Under the pieces are notes generated by a model. It did not search any database, had not been told where the DNA came from, and saw nothing but the letters and a program-made list of their open reading frames with translations. The position numbers were made by a program, and so were the translations under genes. Of a DNA stretch of 9,436 bases, positions 1 through 7,286 are shown one piece after another (the first letter of the stretch is position 1; each line of letters begins with the position of its first letter). Source of the stretch: Verrucomicrobia bacterium SCGC AAA164-M04 (GTDB lineage: Bacteria; Verrucomicrobiota; Verrucomicrobiae; Verrucomicrobiales; Akkermansiaceae); the NCBI GenBank assembly GCA_000383735.1, contig KB912155.1:7437-16872 (forward strand), written 5' to 3'.

Positions 1-134
1 GCTTGGATCGCATCGAAGACCGAGTAGTCGAGGACGGTTTCACCATTGGGCCCCATAGGGTCCATTTGCTTGAGGCCACCATAACGGCTGCCCATGCCAG
101 CTGCGAGAACGACGAGTGCGGGGGAATTTACCAT
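1..134 (-). CDS. Nucleotidyltransferase (NTP_transferase family), N-terminal fragment
   Basis: This is the first 44 codons of a minus-strand gene that runs off the left edge of the window. It starts at an ATG whose complement is at 132-134. The translation begins MVNSPALVVLAAGMGSRYGG and continues with LKQMDPMGPNGET. The LAAGMGSRYGG-LKQ pattern (residues 10-23) is the nucleotide-binding loop and catalytic K of sugar-phosphate nucleotidyltransferases. Such enzymes transfer NMP from an NTP to a sugar phosphate in the cytoplasm, supplying precursors for cell-surface sugars. The MDPMGPNGETVLDYSVFDA continuation resembles a verrucomicrobial/Bacteroidetes branch usually annotated only as nucleotidyltransferase. 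The exact sugar substrate cannot be told from 44 residues. It diverges from purD, with 95 bases between the two starts. Confidence 0.8.
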   Translation of the reverse strand, partial: MVNSPALVVLAAGMGSRYGGLKQMDPMGPNGETVLDYSVFDAIQ

Positions 135-229
135 GTCGGGCCGATTTGGAAGGGGTGAAGAGTAATTGGCAAGGGAGAATCTCCATTGTTTCCTTGGTCA
201 AAGTGCCGGTGGTGCGCTATTTCGGGGGC

Positions 230-1483
230 GTGAAAATCTGCGTTGTCGGAAAAGGTGGACGTGAGCATGCCCTGATTCGGGCCCTCCGTGAGTCGGTGAG
301 TCAGCCCGAAGTGTTTTGTTTTCCCGGGAGTGAGGCGATCCATGAAATAGAGGGTGCCGGAATAGTGGAAGCCCACGATCTGGATTCTTTAATTTCTTGG
401 ATGATGATGACGAGCATCGATTTATGCATAGCGGGGGAGGAAAGTTATCTTGTGACCGGTGAAGGTCTCGCAAATCGATGCGAAGAAGCGGGGATTCCTT
501 GCTGGGGCCCCCCGTTTGCAGCGGCGCAGATGGAAGCGTCGAAAGAGTTCGCGAAAGAATTCATGCAGCGGCACGAAATTCCGACTGGTGCGGCTTCGGG
601 TTGTGCGGACGTCGAGGAAGCTAGGGCTGCGATTGGCGGGAAGTATCCGACCGTTCTCAAATTCGATGGTTTGGCCGCCGGAAAAGGGGTAGCGGTATGT
701 CCTGACGAGGCTTCAGCCGAAGAGTTTTTGCAAGAGGTGATGGTGGAACGGAGGTTCGGTCCAGGCCGACTTTTAGTCGAGGAGTGCCTCGTGGGTCCTG
801 AAATCTCAATTTTTGTGGCAGTGAGTGGGCCAGATTACCTTATCCTCACTCCGGCTCGGGATTACAAGCGGATCGGCGAAGGAGATGAGGGGCCGAATAC
901 TGGTGGAATGGGGGCAGTAGCGAGTCGTCAGTTAGCCGATCCTGAGTTAATGAAGCGAATCGAGGAGGAGATTGTGGGTCCGACGGTAGCAGGGCTGGAA
1001 AAGGATGCCTTGAATTATAAAGGTTTTCTCTACTTTGGGCTGATGCTTACTGAGGACGGGCCGAAGATCATCGAGTATAATTGCCGATTTGGTGACCCCG
1101 AGTGTCAAGCGGTCATGCCCTTGGTTTCGGGAGACCTTGCGGAATTCTGTCTCGAAGGGGCGAAGGGGAATCTTAAATCTGAGTTACTATCATTTAGTGA
1201 AGGGTGGTCAGTATGCTGTATTTTGGCTTCCGCCGGTTATCCCGAGTCATCTCGCTCGAATGATGTGATCGGTGGCTTAGATCTGGTTTCAAATGCCCGA
1301 GTTTATCATGCAGGGACGAAGAAAATCGGAAATGACTGGGCTACGAATGGAGGCCGGGTCTTGGCAATAGTAGCCGGGGGAGAGACTCGTCAGGCCGCAG
1401 TTGAGCTCGCTCACGCTGAGGCAGCCAAGGTGACTTTTGATGGGAGTCAGCGACGTGCTGACATTGGTCGCTTGCATTTCTAA
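230..1483 (+). CDS. purD: Phosphoribosylamine--glycine ligase (GAR synthetase)
   Basis: PurD joins glycine to 5-phosphoribosylamine using ATP, the second step of de novo purine synthesis, in the cytoplasm. The open frame extends upstream to 116, but I place the start at the GTG at 230. Family homology begins there (KICVVGKGGREHAL, N-domain glycine-rich loop at residues 7-15) and the extra 38 upstream residues look non-coding. That gives 417 residues, normal for PurD. Motifs in order are SKEFAKEFM (104-112), the ATP-grasp segment KFDGLAAGKGV (144-154), DYKRIGEGDEGPNTGGMGA (211-229), the Mg/ATP ligand segment EYNCRFGDPE (282-291) and TNGGRVLAI (372-380). All key blocks are intact. The G-rich stretch before the GTG sits too close to be an ideal Shine-Dalgarno. 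It leads the run purD-pyrR-pyrB-pyrC, 28 bases before pyrR. No promoter can be called with confidence in 135-229. Confidence 0.95.
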   Translation: MKICVVGKGGREHALIRALRESVSQPEVFCFPGSEAIHEIEGAGIVEAHDLDSLISWMMMTSIDLCIAGEESYLVTGEGLANRCEEAGIPCWGPPFAAAQMEASKEFAKEFMQRHEIPTGAASGCADVEEARAAIGGKYPTVLKFDGLAAGKGVAVCPDEASAEEFLQEVMVERRFGPGRLLVEECLVGPEISIFVAVSGPDYLILTPARDYKRIGEGDEGPNTGGMGAVASRQLADPELMKRIEEEIVGPTVAGLEKDALNYKGFLYFGLMLTEDGPKIIEYNCRFGDPECQAVMPLVSGDLAEFCLEGAKGNLKSELLSFSEGWSVCCILASAGYPESSRSNDVIGGLDLVSNARVYHAGTKKIGNDWATNGGRVLAIVAGGETRQAAVELAHAEAAKVTFDGSQRRADIGRLHF

Positions 1484-1511
1484 CTCTACTTCCTAGCATC
1501 CTTCCAACCGA

Positions 1512-2033
1512 ATGAGCACTGCCCTCGATCCCGCAGCCATGTCGGCGGCTATTGACCGCCTGGCGGATCAAATTCTTTCAGCTGCCGCTGGCCAAGCGAT
1601 CGATCTTGTGGGGATTCGGAGTCGTGGTGATGAGGTGGCTGAAAGGGTCTTTGCAAAGCTTGTCGAGCGCGGAGCGCAAGCTCGTCTCGGGGTTTTGGAT
1701 ATTTCGCTTTATCGTGACGATTACGAACATCTGAGCAGTAATCCGACCCTTCAAAGTAGTTCGATCGATTTCCCTGTCGATGGCTCGCACGTTGTCTTAG
1801 TTGATGATGTGATCTTTACTGGTCGCACGATCCGGGCGGCTCTGGATGCTCTCTTCGATTACGGTCGTCCATCGAAGGTGGATCTCGCAGTTTTGATCGA
1901 CCGTGGACATCGCGAAATCCCGGTCGAACCTCGATTTGTTGGTGAACATCTTGAAACGGACCGAATGGATCGTGTTGATGTCAGTTTAGAAAAAATTGAC
2001 GGCAAGGATGCTGTCGAAATTATTACTCAATAG
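1512..2033 (+). CDS. pyrR: PyrR, bifunctional pyrimidine regulator / uracil phosphoribosyltransferase
   Basis: PyrR is a PRTase-fold protein. In Firmicutes and mycobacteria it senses UMP/PRPP and binds pyr mRNA to repress pyrimidine genes, and it often also converts uracil plus PRPP to UMP. At 173 residues it has the usual length. The PRPP-binding loop VVLVDDVIFTGRT spans residues 94-106. Other PyrR hallmarks are VGIRSRGD (33-40), DISLYRDD (63-70), YGRPS (117-121) and the basic LIDRGHREIP (128-137). The ATG start is favoured because LDPAAMSAAIDRLADQI aligns with the beginning of known PyrR proteins. No clear Shine-Dalgarno precedes it. It lies 28 bases after purD and 11 before pyrB. No PyrR-binding loop or attenuator is recognisable in the short gaps, so whether it regulates RNA here or acts only as a UPRTase is open. 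Confidence 0.92.
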   Translation: MSTALDPAAMSAAIDRLADQILSAAAGQAIDLVGIRSRGDEVAERVFAKLVERGAQARLGVLDISLYRDDYEHLSSNPTLQSSSIDFPVDGSHVVLVDDVIFTGRTIRAALDALFDYGRPSKVDLAVLIDRGHREIPVEPRFVGEHLETDRMDRVDVSLEKIDGKDAVEIITQ

Positions 2034-2044
2034 AATAGCAGTTT

Positions 2045-2968
2045 ATGGCCCGAAAAGATTTCCTGGATATTGTCTCACTTGACCGCGCGGAAATCATTCA
2101 TTTGCTCGATCAGGCGGAGCCCTTCAAAGACCTTTTTACTCGTTCGGTTAAAAAGGTTCCGGCCTTGAAGGGTAAGACCGTTTTGATGTTGTTTTACGAG
2201 CCAAGTACGCGGACCTTGTCCTCATTTGAAGTTGCGGCAAAACGTCTCTCGGCCGATGTAACCATCTTCGATGTGCCTCATTCTTCGGTTACAAAAGGGG
2301 AGTCAGTTCGGGACACCATTGATACTCTCCAGGCGATGCGGGCGGACTATATTGTGGTGCGCCATCGTCTCTCCGGGCAGCCGGCTGCGATTGCCCGGCA
2401 GACGAATGCTTCAGTCATCAATGCGGGTGATGGAGCGCATGCGCATCCAACTCAGGCTTTGCTGGATGCATTTACTCTTCGAGAAGTTTATCCTGAATTG
2501 CCAGGCCGTAAGGTAGTAATTATGGGCGATATTCTTCACAGCCGGGTGGCGCGCTCTACAAGTACGATTCTGGATAAGCTCGGGGTTGAGGTTGCTTTTT
2601 GTGGGCCGGGAAGTTTAGTCCCGAAGACCCGTTTTAAGCGGTTCACCAATTACGAGGAGGCGATGAATTGGGGGCCGGATGCAGTTTATCAACTTCGAGT
2701 GCAGAAGGAGCGACAAGATGCACCATTTTACCCTAGCGATCGTGAGTATCATGCGGTTTATGGGATCACGGAGGAACGATTGAAGGAGATTAGCGATAAA
2801 GGGATTTACGTTATGCATCCAGGACCAATTAACCGGGGGGTTGAACTTTGCGACGCCGTGCTTGACTATGATCGCTGCCTCATTCCCCAGCAGGTAGAAA
2901 ATGGGATCGCGACTCGGATGGCGGTGCTCTTCGGCCTAAAACCAGATTTAAAAAACGAACTCTCATGA
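2045..2968 (+). CDS. pyrB: Aspartate carbamoyltransferase catalytic chain
   Basis: PyrB condenses carbamoyl phosphate with L-aspartate to N-carbamoyl-aspartate, step 2 of pyrimidine synthesis. The 307 residues match the normal catalytic chain. The carbamoyl-phosphate loop FYEPSTRTLSSFE is at 50-62, with STRT at 54-57. The S80/K84 loop reads HSSVTKGES (79-87). HPTQALLDAF spans 134-143, HSRVARS 165-171 and HPGPINRGVE 258-267. All catalytic elements are present. No pyrI regulatory chain gene is in the window, so the enzyme may be an unregulated trimer or may pair with PyrC as dodecamers do in some bacteria (inference). The ATG lies 11 bases after pyrR without a strong Shine-Dalgarno. Its TGA stop overlaps the ATG of pyrC by four bases (ATGA at 2965-2968), suggesting translational coupling. 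Confidence 0.96.
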   Translation: MARKDFLDIVSLDRAEIIHLLDQAEPFKDLFTRSVKKVPALKGKTVLMLFYEPSTRTLSSFEVAAKRLSADVTIFDVPHSSVTKGESVRDTIDTLQAMRADYIVVRHRLSGQPAAIARQTNASVINAGDGAHAHPTQALLDAFTLREVYPELPGRKVVIMGDILHSRVARSTSTILDKLGVEVAFCGPGSLVPKTRFKRFTNYEEAMNWGPDAVYQLRVQKERQDAPFYPSDREYHAVYGITEERLKEISDKGIYVMHPGPINRGVELCDAVLDYDRCLIPQQVENGIATRMAVLFGLKPDLKNELS

Positions 2969-4236
2969 ATCTTTTTTTACAAGGCGGCGAAGTCGCAACG
3001 GAAAACGATGCCCCGCAACGTGCTGATGTTTGGATCCTTGATGGTGTCATCAAGGATGTTGGATTCATTGATGTTCCTGAGGGCGCGCGTGTGATCGATT
3101 GCGCTGGCAAGATTGTCATGCCGGGAATGTTCGATGCGCACGTGCATTTTCGTGAACCGGGTCAGGAGAAAAAGGAAACGATTTCAGATGGCACCGAGGC
3201 GGCCATCAATGGGGGGATTACTGGGGTGGTTATGATGCCGAATACTTCGCCGTCTGTCGATTCTCCTACTGTGGTTAAGCGGGTGCTCGAGCAGGGTGGA
3301 AAGTGCCGTATTCCGGTTTTAACTTCGGCGTGTATAACAGTTGATCGGGCCGGACATGAAATGGCCCCTATCGCCGGGTTGAAAGAAGCTGGAATCCTAA
3401 TGCTAACTGACGACGGTGACGCTGTTCCTAATGCCGCCTTGCTCAAGCGAGCGATGGAATATGGTAAGGAGTTTGATATGTTTTTTGCTAGTCATTGTGA
3501 AGACCCACAGCTCTGTGGGCCTCGTGCTCTGAACGAGGGCCCGGTCAGTTATCGGCTTGGAATTCAAGGAACACCGGCCCTTGCTGAGGAAATCTGTATG
3601 GATCGAGATATTCGTCTGGCTCACGCGACTGGTGCCACTTTGCATATTCAGCATGTCAGTTCTGTGATCGGAATGGAAACGATTCGTTGGTGGCGTGATG
3701 AACGGGGTGCAAAGGTTTCGGGAGAGGTTTCGCCGCATCACTTGATGTTCGCTGACGAGGACATTGGGGATTACGATACCCATTACAAAATGAATCCGCC
3801 ACTTCGGACGCGAGAAGATAATGCGGCTTTGCTGCAGGGCCTCAAAGACGGAGTTTTTAGAATTATAGCCACTGATCATGCGCCCCACACCGACTTTGAG
3901 AAATCGCAAGCCTTCGTGGACGCTCCGAATGGCATCACTGGTTTGGATACTGCATTAGTTTCGCTGCATGATCGATTTATTGTGACCGGCGAATTTGGAT
4001 GGGATCTCATCGTGAAACGCTACTCAGCTGAGCCGCGTCGCATGATGCGGCTTGAAGTTGCGGAAGTATCTGAAGGAAAGCCGGTAGATCTGATTGTCTT
4101 TGATCCAGATAAGGAGACCACCTTCACAAAAGAGTTCATGAGGTCTAGAAGCTCGAATACCCCGTTTTTAAATAAGACGTTGAAGGGCTCAGTTGAGATG
4201 GTCGTTTTAGGAGATGAAATCTTGTTGGAGCGCTAA
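2965..4236 (+). CDS. pyrC: Dihydroorotase, class I
   Basis: PyrC cyclises N-carbamoyl-aspartate to dihydroorotate, step 3 of pyrimidine synthesis. This is a zinc amidohydrolase of 423 residues, the length of class I enzymes (Aquifex/Bacillus type) rather than the shorter E. coli type. Metal and substrate residues are in place: DAHVHFREPG (57-66, H59 and H61), the aspartate-rich TDDGD (148-152), SHCED (176-180, H177), HIQHVSS (227-233, H230), SPHHL (256-260) and ATDHAPH (302-308, D304). It is therefore expected to be an active enzyme and not the metal-less PyrC' partner found with some ATCases. The start overlaps the pyrB stop by four bases. A hairpin with a T-run lies 11 bases after its TAA. 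The next gene is convergent. Confidence 0.96.
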   Translation: MNLFLQGGEVATENDAPQRADVWILDGVIKDVGFIDVPEGARVIDCAGKIVMPGMFDAHVHFREPGQEKKETISDGTEAAINGGITGVVMMPNTSPSVDSPTVVKRVLEQGGKCRIPVLTSACITVDRAGHEMAPIAGLKEAGILMLTDDGDAVPNAALLKRAMEYGKEFDMFFASHCEDPQLCGPRALNEGPVSYRLGIQGTPALAEEICMDRDIRLAHATGATLHIQHVSSVIGMETIRWWRDERGAKVSGEVSPHHLMFADEDIGDYDTHYKMNPPLRTREDNAALLQGLKDGVFRIIATDHAPHTDFEKSQAFVDAPNGITGLDTALVSLHDRFIVTGEFGWDLIVKRYSAEPRRMMRLEVAEVSEGKPVDLIVFDPDKETTFTKEFMRSRSSNTPFLNKTLKGSVEMVVLGDEILLER

Positions 4237-4246
4237 CGCGATCTAG

Positions 4247-4266
4247 GACAGCTTGAAGCTGTCTTT
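4247..4266 (+). terminator. Probable intrinsic terminator after pyrC
   Basis: GACAGCT-TGA-AGCTGTC forms a perfect 7-bp stem (GACAGC/GCTGTC with a five-base loop is the more realistic fold), followed by TTT and a pyrimidine-rich stretch. It starts 11 bases after the pyrC stop. On the minus strand no T-run follows the hairpin, so it would mainly serve the purD-pyrRBC transcript. The stem is short and the T-run has only three T, so its strength is uncertain. Confidence 0.6.
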
Positions 4267-4307
4267 CCTCTAGCCTGTCTGCCCTTCGGCAAGGTGGAGC
4301 ACCCCCC

Positions 4308-4805
4308 TTAACCCTTGTCCTGCATCGCCTTTGGTGGGCCAAGAATCTCGGCGAGAAGGAGTGCCTCCCGTGCCGCTGTTGGGCTTGAAAGATGACGATA
4401 AACCCTCGATTTGGTCGAGTTCCTAGCTTTTCTAACGCTTGCCTTTTTTCTTGCTTTGAGAGCCTCTAGAGCCTGCTTTTCAGCAATACTTAGTTTTGGT
4501 ATAACCGGCGTGGAAGGAAGAGGAGGTGGCGGTGTAGCCTCTCTAGTGGAAAAAGGAACAGTTTCGCTAAGCGGAGGAGGAGAGGTTTGAGAAGAGGTCG
4601 GAGGAGAAATTTCGATCTGGAGATCCCTTCGCTGCCTCGCGAGCCCTTCTTCATAGGCTTGATAAAGATCAGGATCTGTTTCTTCTCCGAGGATTTCTTT
4701 ACCGTCACCCTTTTTTCTTTTTTCAAAAAAGGCTTTGATGGCAGCAAAAATAACCATCAGCAGAACTAAAATAGCCTGCGGATCAAGTTGCTTAAGAATG
4801 TCCAT
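4308..4805 (-). CDS. Small single-pass membrane protein encoded downstream of floA, function unknown
   Basis: I do not recognise this 165-residue protein as a named family. Three parts can be seen. Residues 11-27 form a hydrophobic helix (AILVLLMVIFAAIKAFF), followed at once by positive FEKRKKGDGK, so the rest is probably cytoplasmic. Residues about 67-104 are rich in Pro, Ser and Thr and probably disordered. Residues about 106-135 are a basic, Ala/Lys/Arg-rich helical segment, ending in a tidy motif, SSPTAAREALLLAEILGPPK (140-159), that looks like a short conserved docking or folding element. It starts 18 bases after the floA stop on the same strand, so it is very likely co-transcribed with floA. 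A role at flotillin-organised membrane patches is a reasonable guess and no more. No Shine-Dalgarno is evident before its ATG. Confidence 0.75.
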   Translation of the reverse strand: MDILKQLDPQAILVLLMVIFAAIKAFFEKRKKGDGKEILGEETDPDLYQAYEEGLARQRRDLQIEISPPTSSQTSPPPLSETVPFSTREATPPPPLPSTPVIPKLSIAEKQALEALKARKKASVRKARNSTKSRVYRHLSSPTAAREALLLAEILGPPKAMQDKG

Positions 4806-4823
4806 AACGAGAGGCGATTGGAC

Positions 4824-5840
4824 TTAGGACTCCTCGGACTCGCTTGTTCCTTCCTCTCCTATTGAATCGCGCATTTTAGTGTCGGCGATTACGTTTTCAT
4901 ATTTTGCATAATCCATAACACCAAGTTTTCCATGCCGGAAAGCTTCGGCAATAGCCATTGGGACGGCGGCTTCAGCTTCCACGACCTTGGCTCGCATTTC
5001 TTGGGTCCGAGCTGCCATTTCTTGCTCCGAGGCAACTGCTGCTGCCCTGCGCATTTCGGCCTTGGCTTGCGCAACCTGTTTGTCTGCTTCGGCTTGTTCA
5101 GTTTGTAAGCGAGCGCCGACGTTATCTGCGACGTCCACGTCGGCGATATCGATGGAAAGGATAGAGAAGGCAGTTGCAGCATCGACCCCCTTTTCAAGAA
5201 CCAGGCGAGAAATAGAATCGGGATTTTCCAGAACGGTCTTGTAGGAACTTGCTGATCCCACCGAGGTCACGATACCTTCGCCAACACGGGCGATGATTGT
5301 TTCTTCGGTCGCGCCACCGACAAAGCGATCTAGGTTCGTGCGGACTGTCACTCGCGCTCTAACGTTTACCCCGATCCCATCTTTTGCGACAGCGGTGATT
5401 TTAGTCACCCCAGTTGAAGGGTTTGGACAATCGATGACCCTTGGGTTGATGGAGGTATTGATTGCTTCGCTGACTGTTTTTCCGGTGTCCTTAGTAGCAA
5501 GGTCGATGGCGCAAGCTGTTTTGAATGGAAGTGAGATCCCGGCTTTGTCGGCAGCGATTAGCGCAAGAACAAGGTTAACGACATCTCCGCCGGCAAGGTA
5601 GTGTGCTTCAAGTGAGTCTGTTGTGTAATCTAAGCCAGCCTTAGATGCCGTGATTCTGCTATTCACAATTAGGCTCGGGGGAACTTTTCGGAATCGCATC
5701 ATAATAAGATTTAAAAGGCTGACAGGCACGCCCGATGACCGGGCTTGAATCCAAAGGCCAAAGAAGTTAATAAAGATAACGCCAACGACAAGAAGGGCGA
5801 TGACTGCGACTGTCGCCAGAATAAGCTCAAAATTTTCCAT
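4824..5840 (-). CDS. floA: Flotillin-like protein FloA (YqfA family)
   Basis: FloA is a SPFH/PHB-type scaffold protein that oligomerises in the cytoplasmic membrane and organises functional membrane microdomains, affecting membrane fluidity, secretion and signalling. The 338 residues match the family. There is an N-terminal membrane hairpin or helix at about 6-28, then the FloA-specific N-domain ([20 protein letters not shown], 35-54). The PHB core covers about 55-235, with [22 protein letters not shown] (148-169) and [11 protein letters not shown] (227-237). A long Ala/Glu/Gln-rich coiled coil (about 240-300) has the typical [12 protein letters not shown]. The family-typical end is [22 protein letters not shown] (306-327), with a Ser/Glu-rich tail. 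No nfeD-like partner is adjacent; its downstream neighbour is the small membrane protein. It diverges from lpxI with 63 bases between the chosen starts. Confidence 0.95.
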   Translation of the reverse strand: MENFELILATVAVIALLVVGVIFINFFGLWIQARSSGVPVSLLNLIMMRFRKVPPSLIVNSRITASKAGLDYTTDSLEAHYLAGGDVVNLVLALIAADKAGISLPFKTACAIDLATKDTGKTVSEAINTSINPRVIDCPNPSTGVTKITAVAKDGIGVNVRARVTVRTNLDRFVGGATEETIIARVGEGIVTSVGSASSYKTVLENPDSISRLVLEKGVDAATAFSILSIDIADVDVADNVGARLQTEQAEADKQVAQAKAEMRRAAAVASEQEMAARTQEMRAKVVEAEAAVPMAIAEAFRHGKLGVMDYAKYENVIADTKMRDSIGEEGTSESEES

Positions 5841-5903
5841 ACGGGAGCTTAGGGCATCTGAGGAGATCGTGCAATTTGAAGTTTGAATTTTGCTGATGTG
5901 GAA

Positions 5904-6732
5904 ATGAGACTTCTCAGCGTGAGTAGCGGAGAGCGGTCAATTGGCGTAATAGCCGGAAATGGAATTTACCCTGAAACCTTTATAAAGGCTGCTCGTCGCG
6001 AAGGGATTCGAATCATAGTCGCGGCCTTTAAGGGGGAGACAAAGCCTGAACTCGAAGCAATGGCTGACGATATTAAGTGGTTCCGGGTCGGGCAACTGGG
6101 AGGGTTAATTAAGTTTTTTTTGTAAAAAAGGGGCAAAGGAGGCAATCATGGTGGGTCAGATTGCGCCTCGAAATCTTTTTGATCTTTGGCCGGATCTTCG
6201 AACCTTGAAAGTGTTGCACTCGGTAAAAGAGAGGAATGCTGAGTCTTTATTTGGTGCGATTGCAGACGAATTAACAAAAGATGGAATCACTCTGTTGCCG
6301 GCAACGACTTTTTTAGAGGACCAAATGGCCGCCGAAGGACACCTTCATGGGCCTATACCAAGCGAGCGTGACTGGGAAGATATACGCTTTGGAAAAAAGA
6401 TTGTGAAGCAGACGAGCGCCCTCGATATCGGTCAGAGTATCGTGGTGAGACGAGGCACCGTTCTTGCCGTAGAGGCTTTTGAAGGAACAGATGAATGCAT
6501 CAGGCGTGGAGGAAAACTAGGAAACGGAAAAGATGTGACGCTAGTCAAGGTTTCTAAACCGGCGCAAGATATGAGGTTTGATGTTCCGGTGATTGGGCCA
6601 AAGACAATCGAGAGTTGTCAAGAGGCTGGGGTGGGAACGATCGCAGTTGAAGCAGGGAAAACCCTTTTTCTGGGACTGGATGAAATAAAATCTAAGTGCT
6701 GCGAGGGAAAGATTACAATTGTTGGGTTTTAG
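5904..6732 (+). pseudogene. lpxI: UDP-2,3-diacylglucosamine pyrophosphatase LpxI, broken by a one-base frameshift
   Basis: LpxI hydrolyses UDP-2,3-diacylglucosamine to lipid X and UMP, the fourth step of lipid A synthesis, at the cytoplasmic face of the inner membrane. The N-part starts with GVIAGNGIYPE (14-24), then AAFKGET and VGQLGGLIKFF, and stops at TAA 6123-6125. The remaining protein continues in another frame: KKGAKEAIMVGQ, LFDLWPDLR, SERDWEDIRFGK, LDIGQSIVV, VLAVEAFEGTDE, then the QDMRFDVPVIGPKT block. Removing one T from the run of eight T at 6114-6121 joins them into 275 residues, the normal family length. The start is taken at ATG 5904, since the longer frame begins only with TTG at 5883. 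The frame may be truly broken, may be rescued by slippage, or may reflect a homopolymer read error. A strong Shine-Dalgarno and ATG (6148) could restart the second part. No second lpx gene is in the window. Confidence 0.88.
6136..6142 (+). promoter_or_regulatory. Strong internal Shine-Dalgarno before ATG 6148 in lpxI
   Basis: AAGGAGG lies five bases before the ATG at 6148, 10 bases after the premature TAA. It is the best Shine-Dalgarno I see in this window, where most real genes have none. It could start a 194-residue polypeptide covering the rest of LpxI. It could also be coincidence, since the same bases encode the family-typical K-E-A of KKGAKEAIM in the restored frame. Confidence 0.5.
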
Positions 6733-6753
6733 TAAAATCGAAGGGCGGGGGAC

Positions 6754-6782
6754 TTGACAGAGCACACTGAAATTTGAAGACT
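6754..6782 (+). promoter_or_regulatory. Candidate promoter of tRNA-Leu
   Basis: A perfect -35 hexamer TTGACA (6754-6759) is followed after 17 bases by AAGACT (6777-6782), which matches three of six positions of the -10 consensus. A GC-rich stretch (GCGCCCGC) comes right after, as in the discriminators of growth-rate-controlled stable-RNA promoters. The predicted start would lie about 15 bases before the tRNA. The weak -10 keeps confidence moderate. Confidence 0.45.
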
Positions 6783-6805
6783 GCGCCCGCTCTCAGCAAA
6801 AGTAG

Positions 6806-6887
6806 GCCGGCGTGGCGGAATTGGTAGACGCGCGCGATTCAAAATCGCGTTTCCTCGGAAGTATGGGTTCGATTCCCATCGCCGGTA
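6806..6887 (+). tRNA. tRNA-Leu (anticodon CAA)
   Basis: An 82-base class II tRNA. The acceptor stem GCCGGCG (6806-6812) pairs with CGCCGGT (6880-6886), with a G-U at the outermost pair and A as discriminator. The D-arm contains GGCGGAATTGGTAGAC. The anticodon stem CGCGA/TCGCG (6833-6837/6845-6849) closes the seven-base loop TTCAAAA, giving anticodon CAA at 6840-6842, which reads UUG leucine codons. The long variable arm has a TTCC/GGAA stem, and the T-arm is TGGG-TTCGATT-CCCA. CCA is not encoded; TTTTCT follows. It marks the change from core genes on the left to accessory-looking genes on the right. No copy of its 3' end occurs elsewhere in the window. Confidence 0.96.
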
Positions 6888-7024
6888 TTTTCTGTAACTT
6901 GCTTTAAAACAGTTGGTTTGAGAGCTTTTGCCCTTGAGTCCTAAAATTGCCATTTTGGCTAAAACTGCACGAAAACGCACCAAGAGGCGGGTTTAAACGG
7001 CAACAAAGTGGCAACCAATCTCAT

Positions 7025-7285
7025 TTAGGCCGATGGCAGAACAAATGCCGAATTGGCCAAGGCATCAGCTTTGATGCAGATTTTCCGGTAAACCTGACCA
7101 TGTTGGTCAAACACATCAATGGTGCCACCCGTATCACGGGCATCCCAACGGGCGTAATCAGCGGCATCCCGGGCGGTTGTTGTATATCTTAGGCAACCTT
7201 TTGCCCCCACAGGCCCCGTCAGTAGCCATGACCCACGGGATGGCTCGTATTCGACTCGGTAGGTTGGGACGGGTGGTTGTGACAT
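7025..7285 (-). CDS. Small DUF2188-like protein
   Basis: This is an 86-residue protein. The frame is open further upstream to 7375, but I choose the ATG at 7285 because AGAAGGA sits eight bases before it and the upstream residues are better explained as the tail of the preceding gene in another frame. The pattern matches small DUF2188-like proteins: a short two-strand start (YRVEYEPSRGSWLLTG, 9-24), a helix with TTARDAADYARWDARDTGG, then TIDVFDQHGQVYR. In that family an aromatic/Gly-rich strand, an Ala-rich helix and a strand containing xHxxDGxI/V are typical. No biochemical role is established for such proteins. Its ATG comes one base after the TAG that ends the apparent tail of the MORN gene, so the two were probably a tight operon. 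The stop is at 7025, with no clear terminator behind it. Confidence 0.65.
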   Translation of the reverse strand: MSQPPVPTYRVEYEPSRGSWLLTGPVGAKGCLRYTTTARDAADYARWDARDTGGTIDVFDQHGQVYRKICIKADALANSAFVLPSA

Positions 7286-7286
7286 C

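Noticed and set aside
174..184. Palindrome GGAGA-A-TCTCC between the divergent starts, as operator of purD
   Set aside because: Five-base arms are expected by chance, and no known regulator site matches it.
116..229. Upstream extension of purD giving a 455-residue protein
   Set aside because: The extra 38 residues show no PurD similarity, while the family N-terminus KICVVGKGGREHAL begins at the GTG at 230.
1484..1511. PyrR attenuator or binding loop before pyrR
   Set aside because: The 28-base gap contains no hairpin and nothing like the PyrR-binding consensus.
3403..3909. Minus-strand 168-codon frame inside pyrC
   Set aside because: It lies wholly antisense to a well-conserved dihydroorotase and has no recognisable motif.
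6936..6960. Possible terminator GCCA-TTTT-GGC with T/A flanks after the DUF2188-like gene
   Set aside because: The stem is only three to four base pairs and no proper T-run follows on either strand.
6729..6983. Minus-strand 84-codon frame across the tRNA
   Set aside because: It runs antisense through the tRNA-Leu gene and so is not a protein gene.
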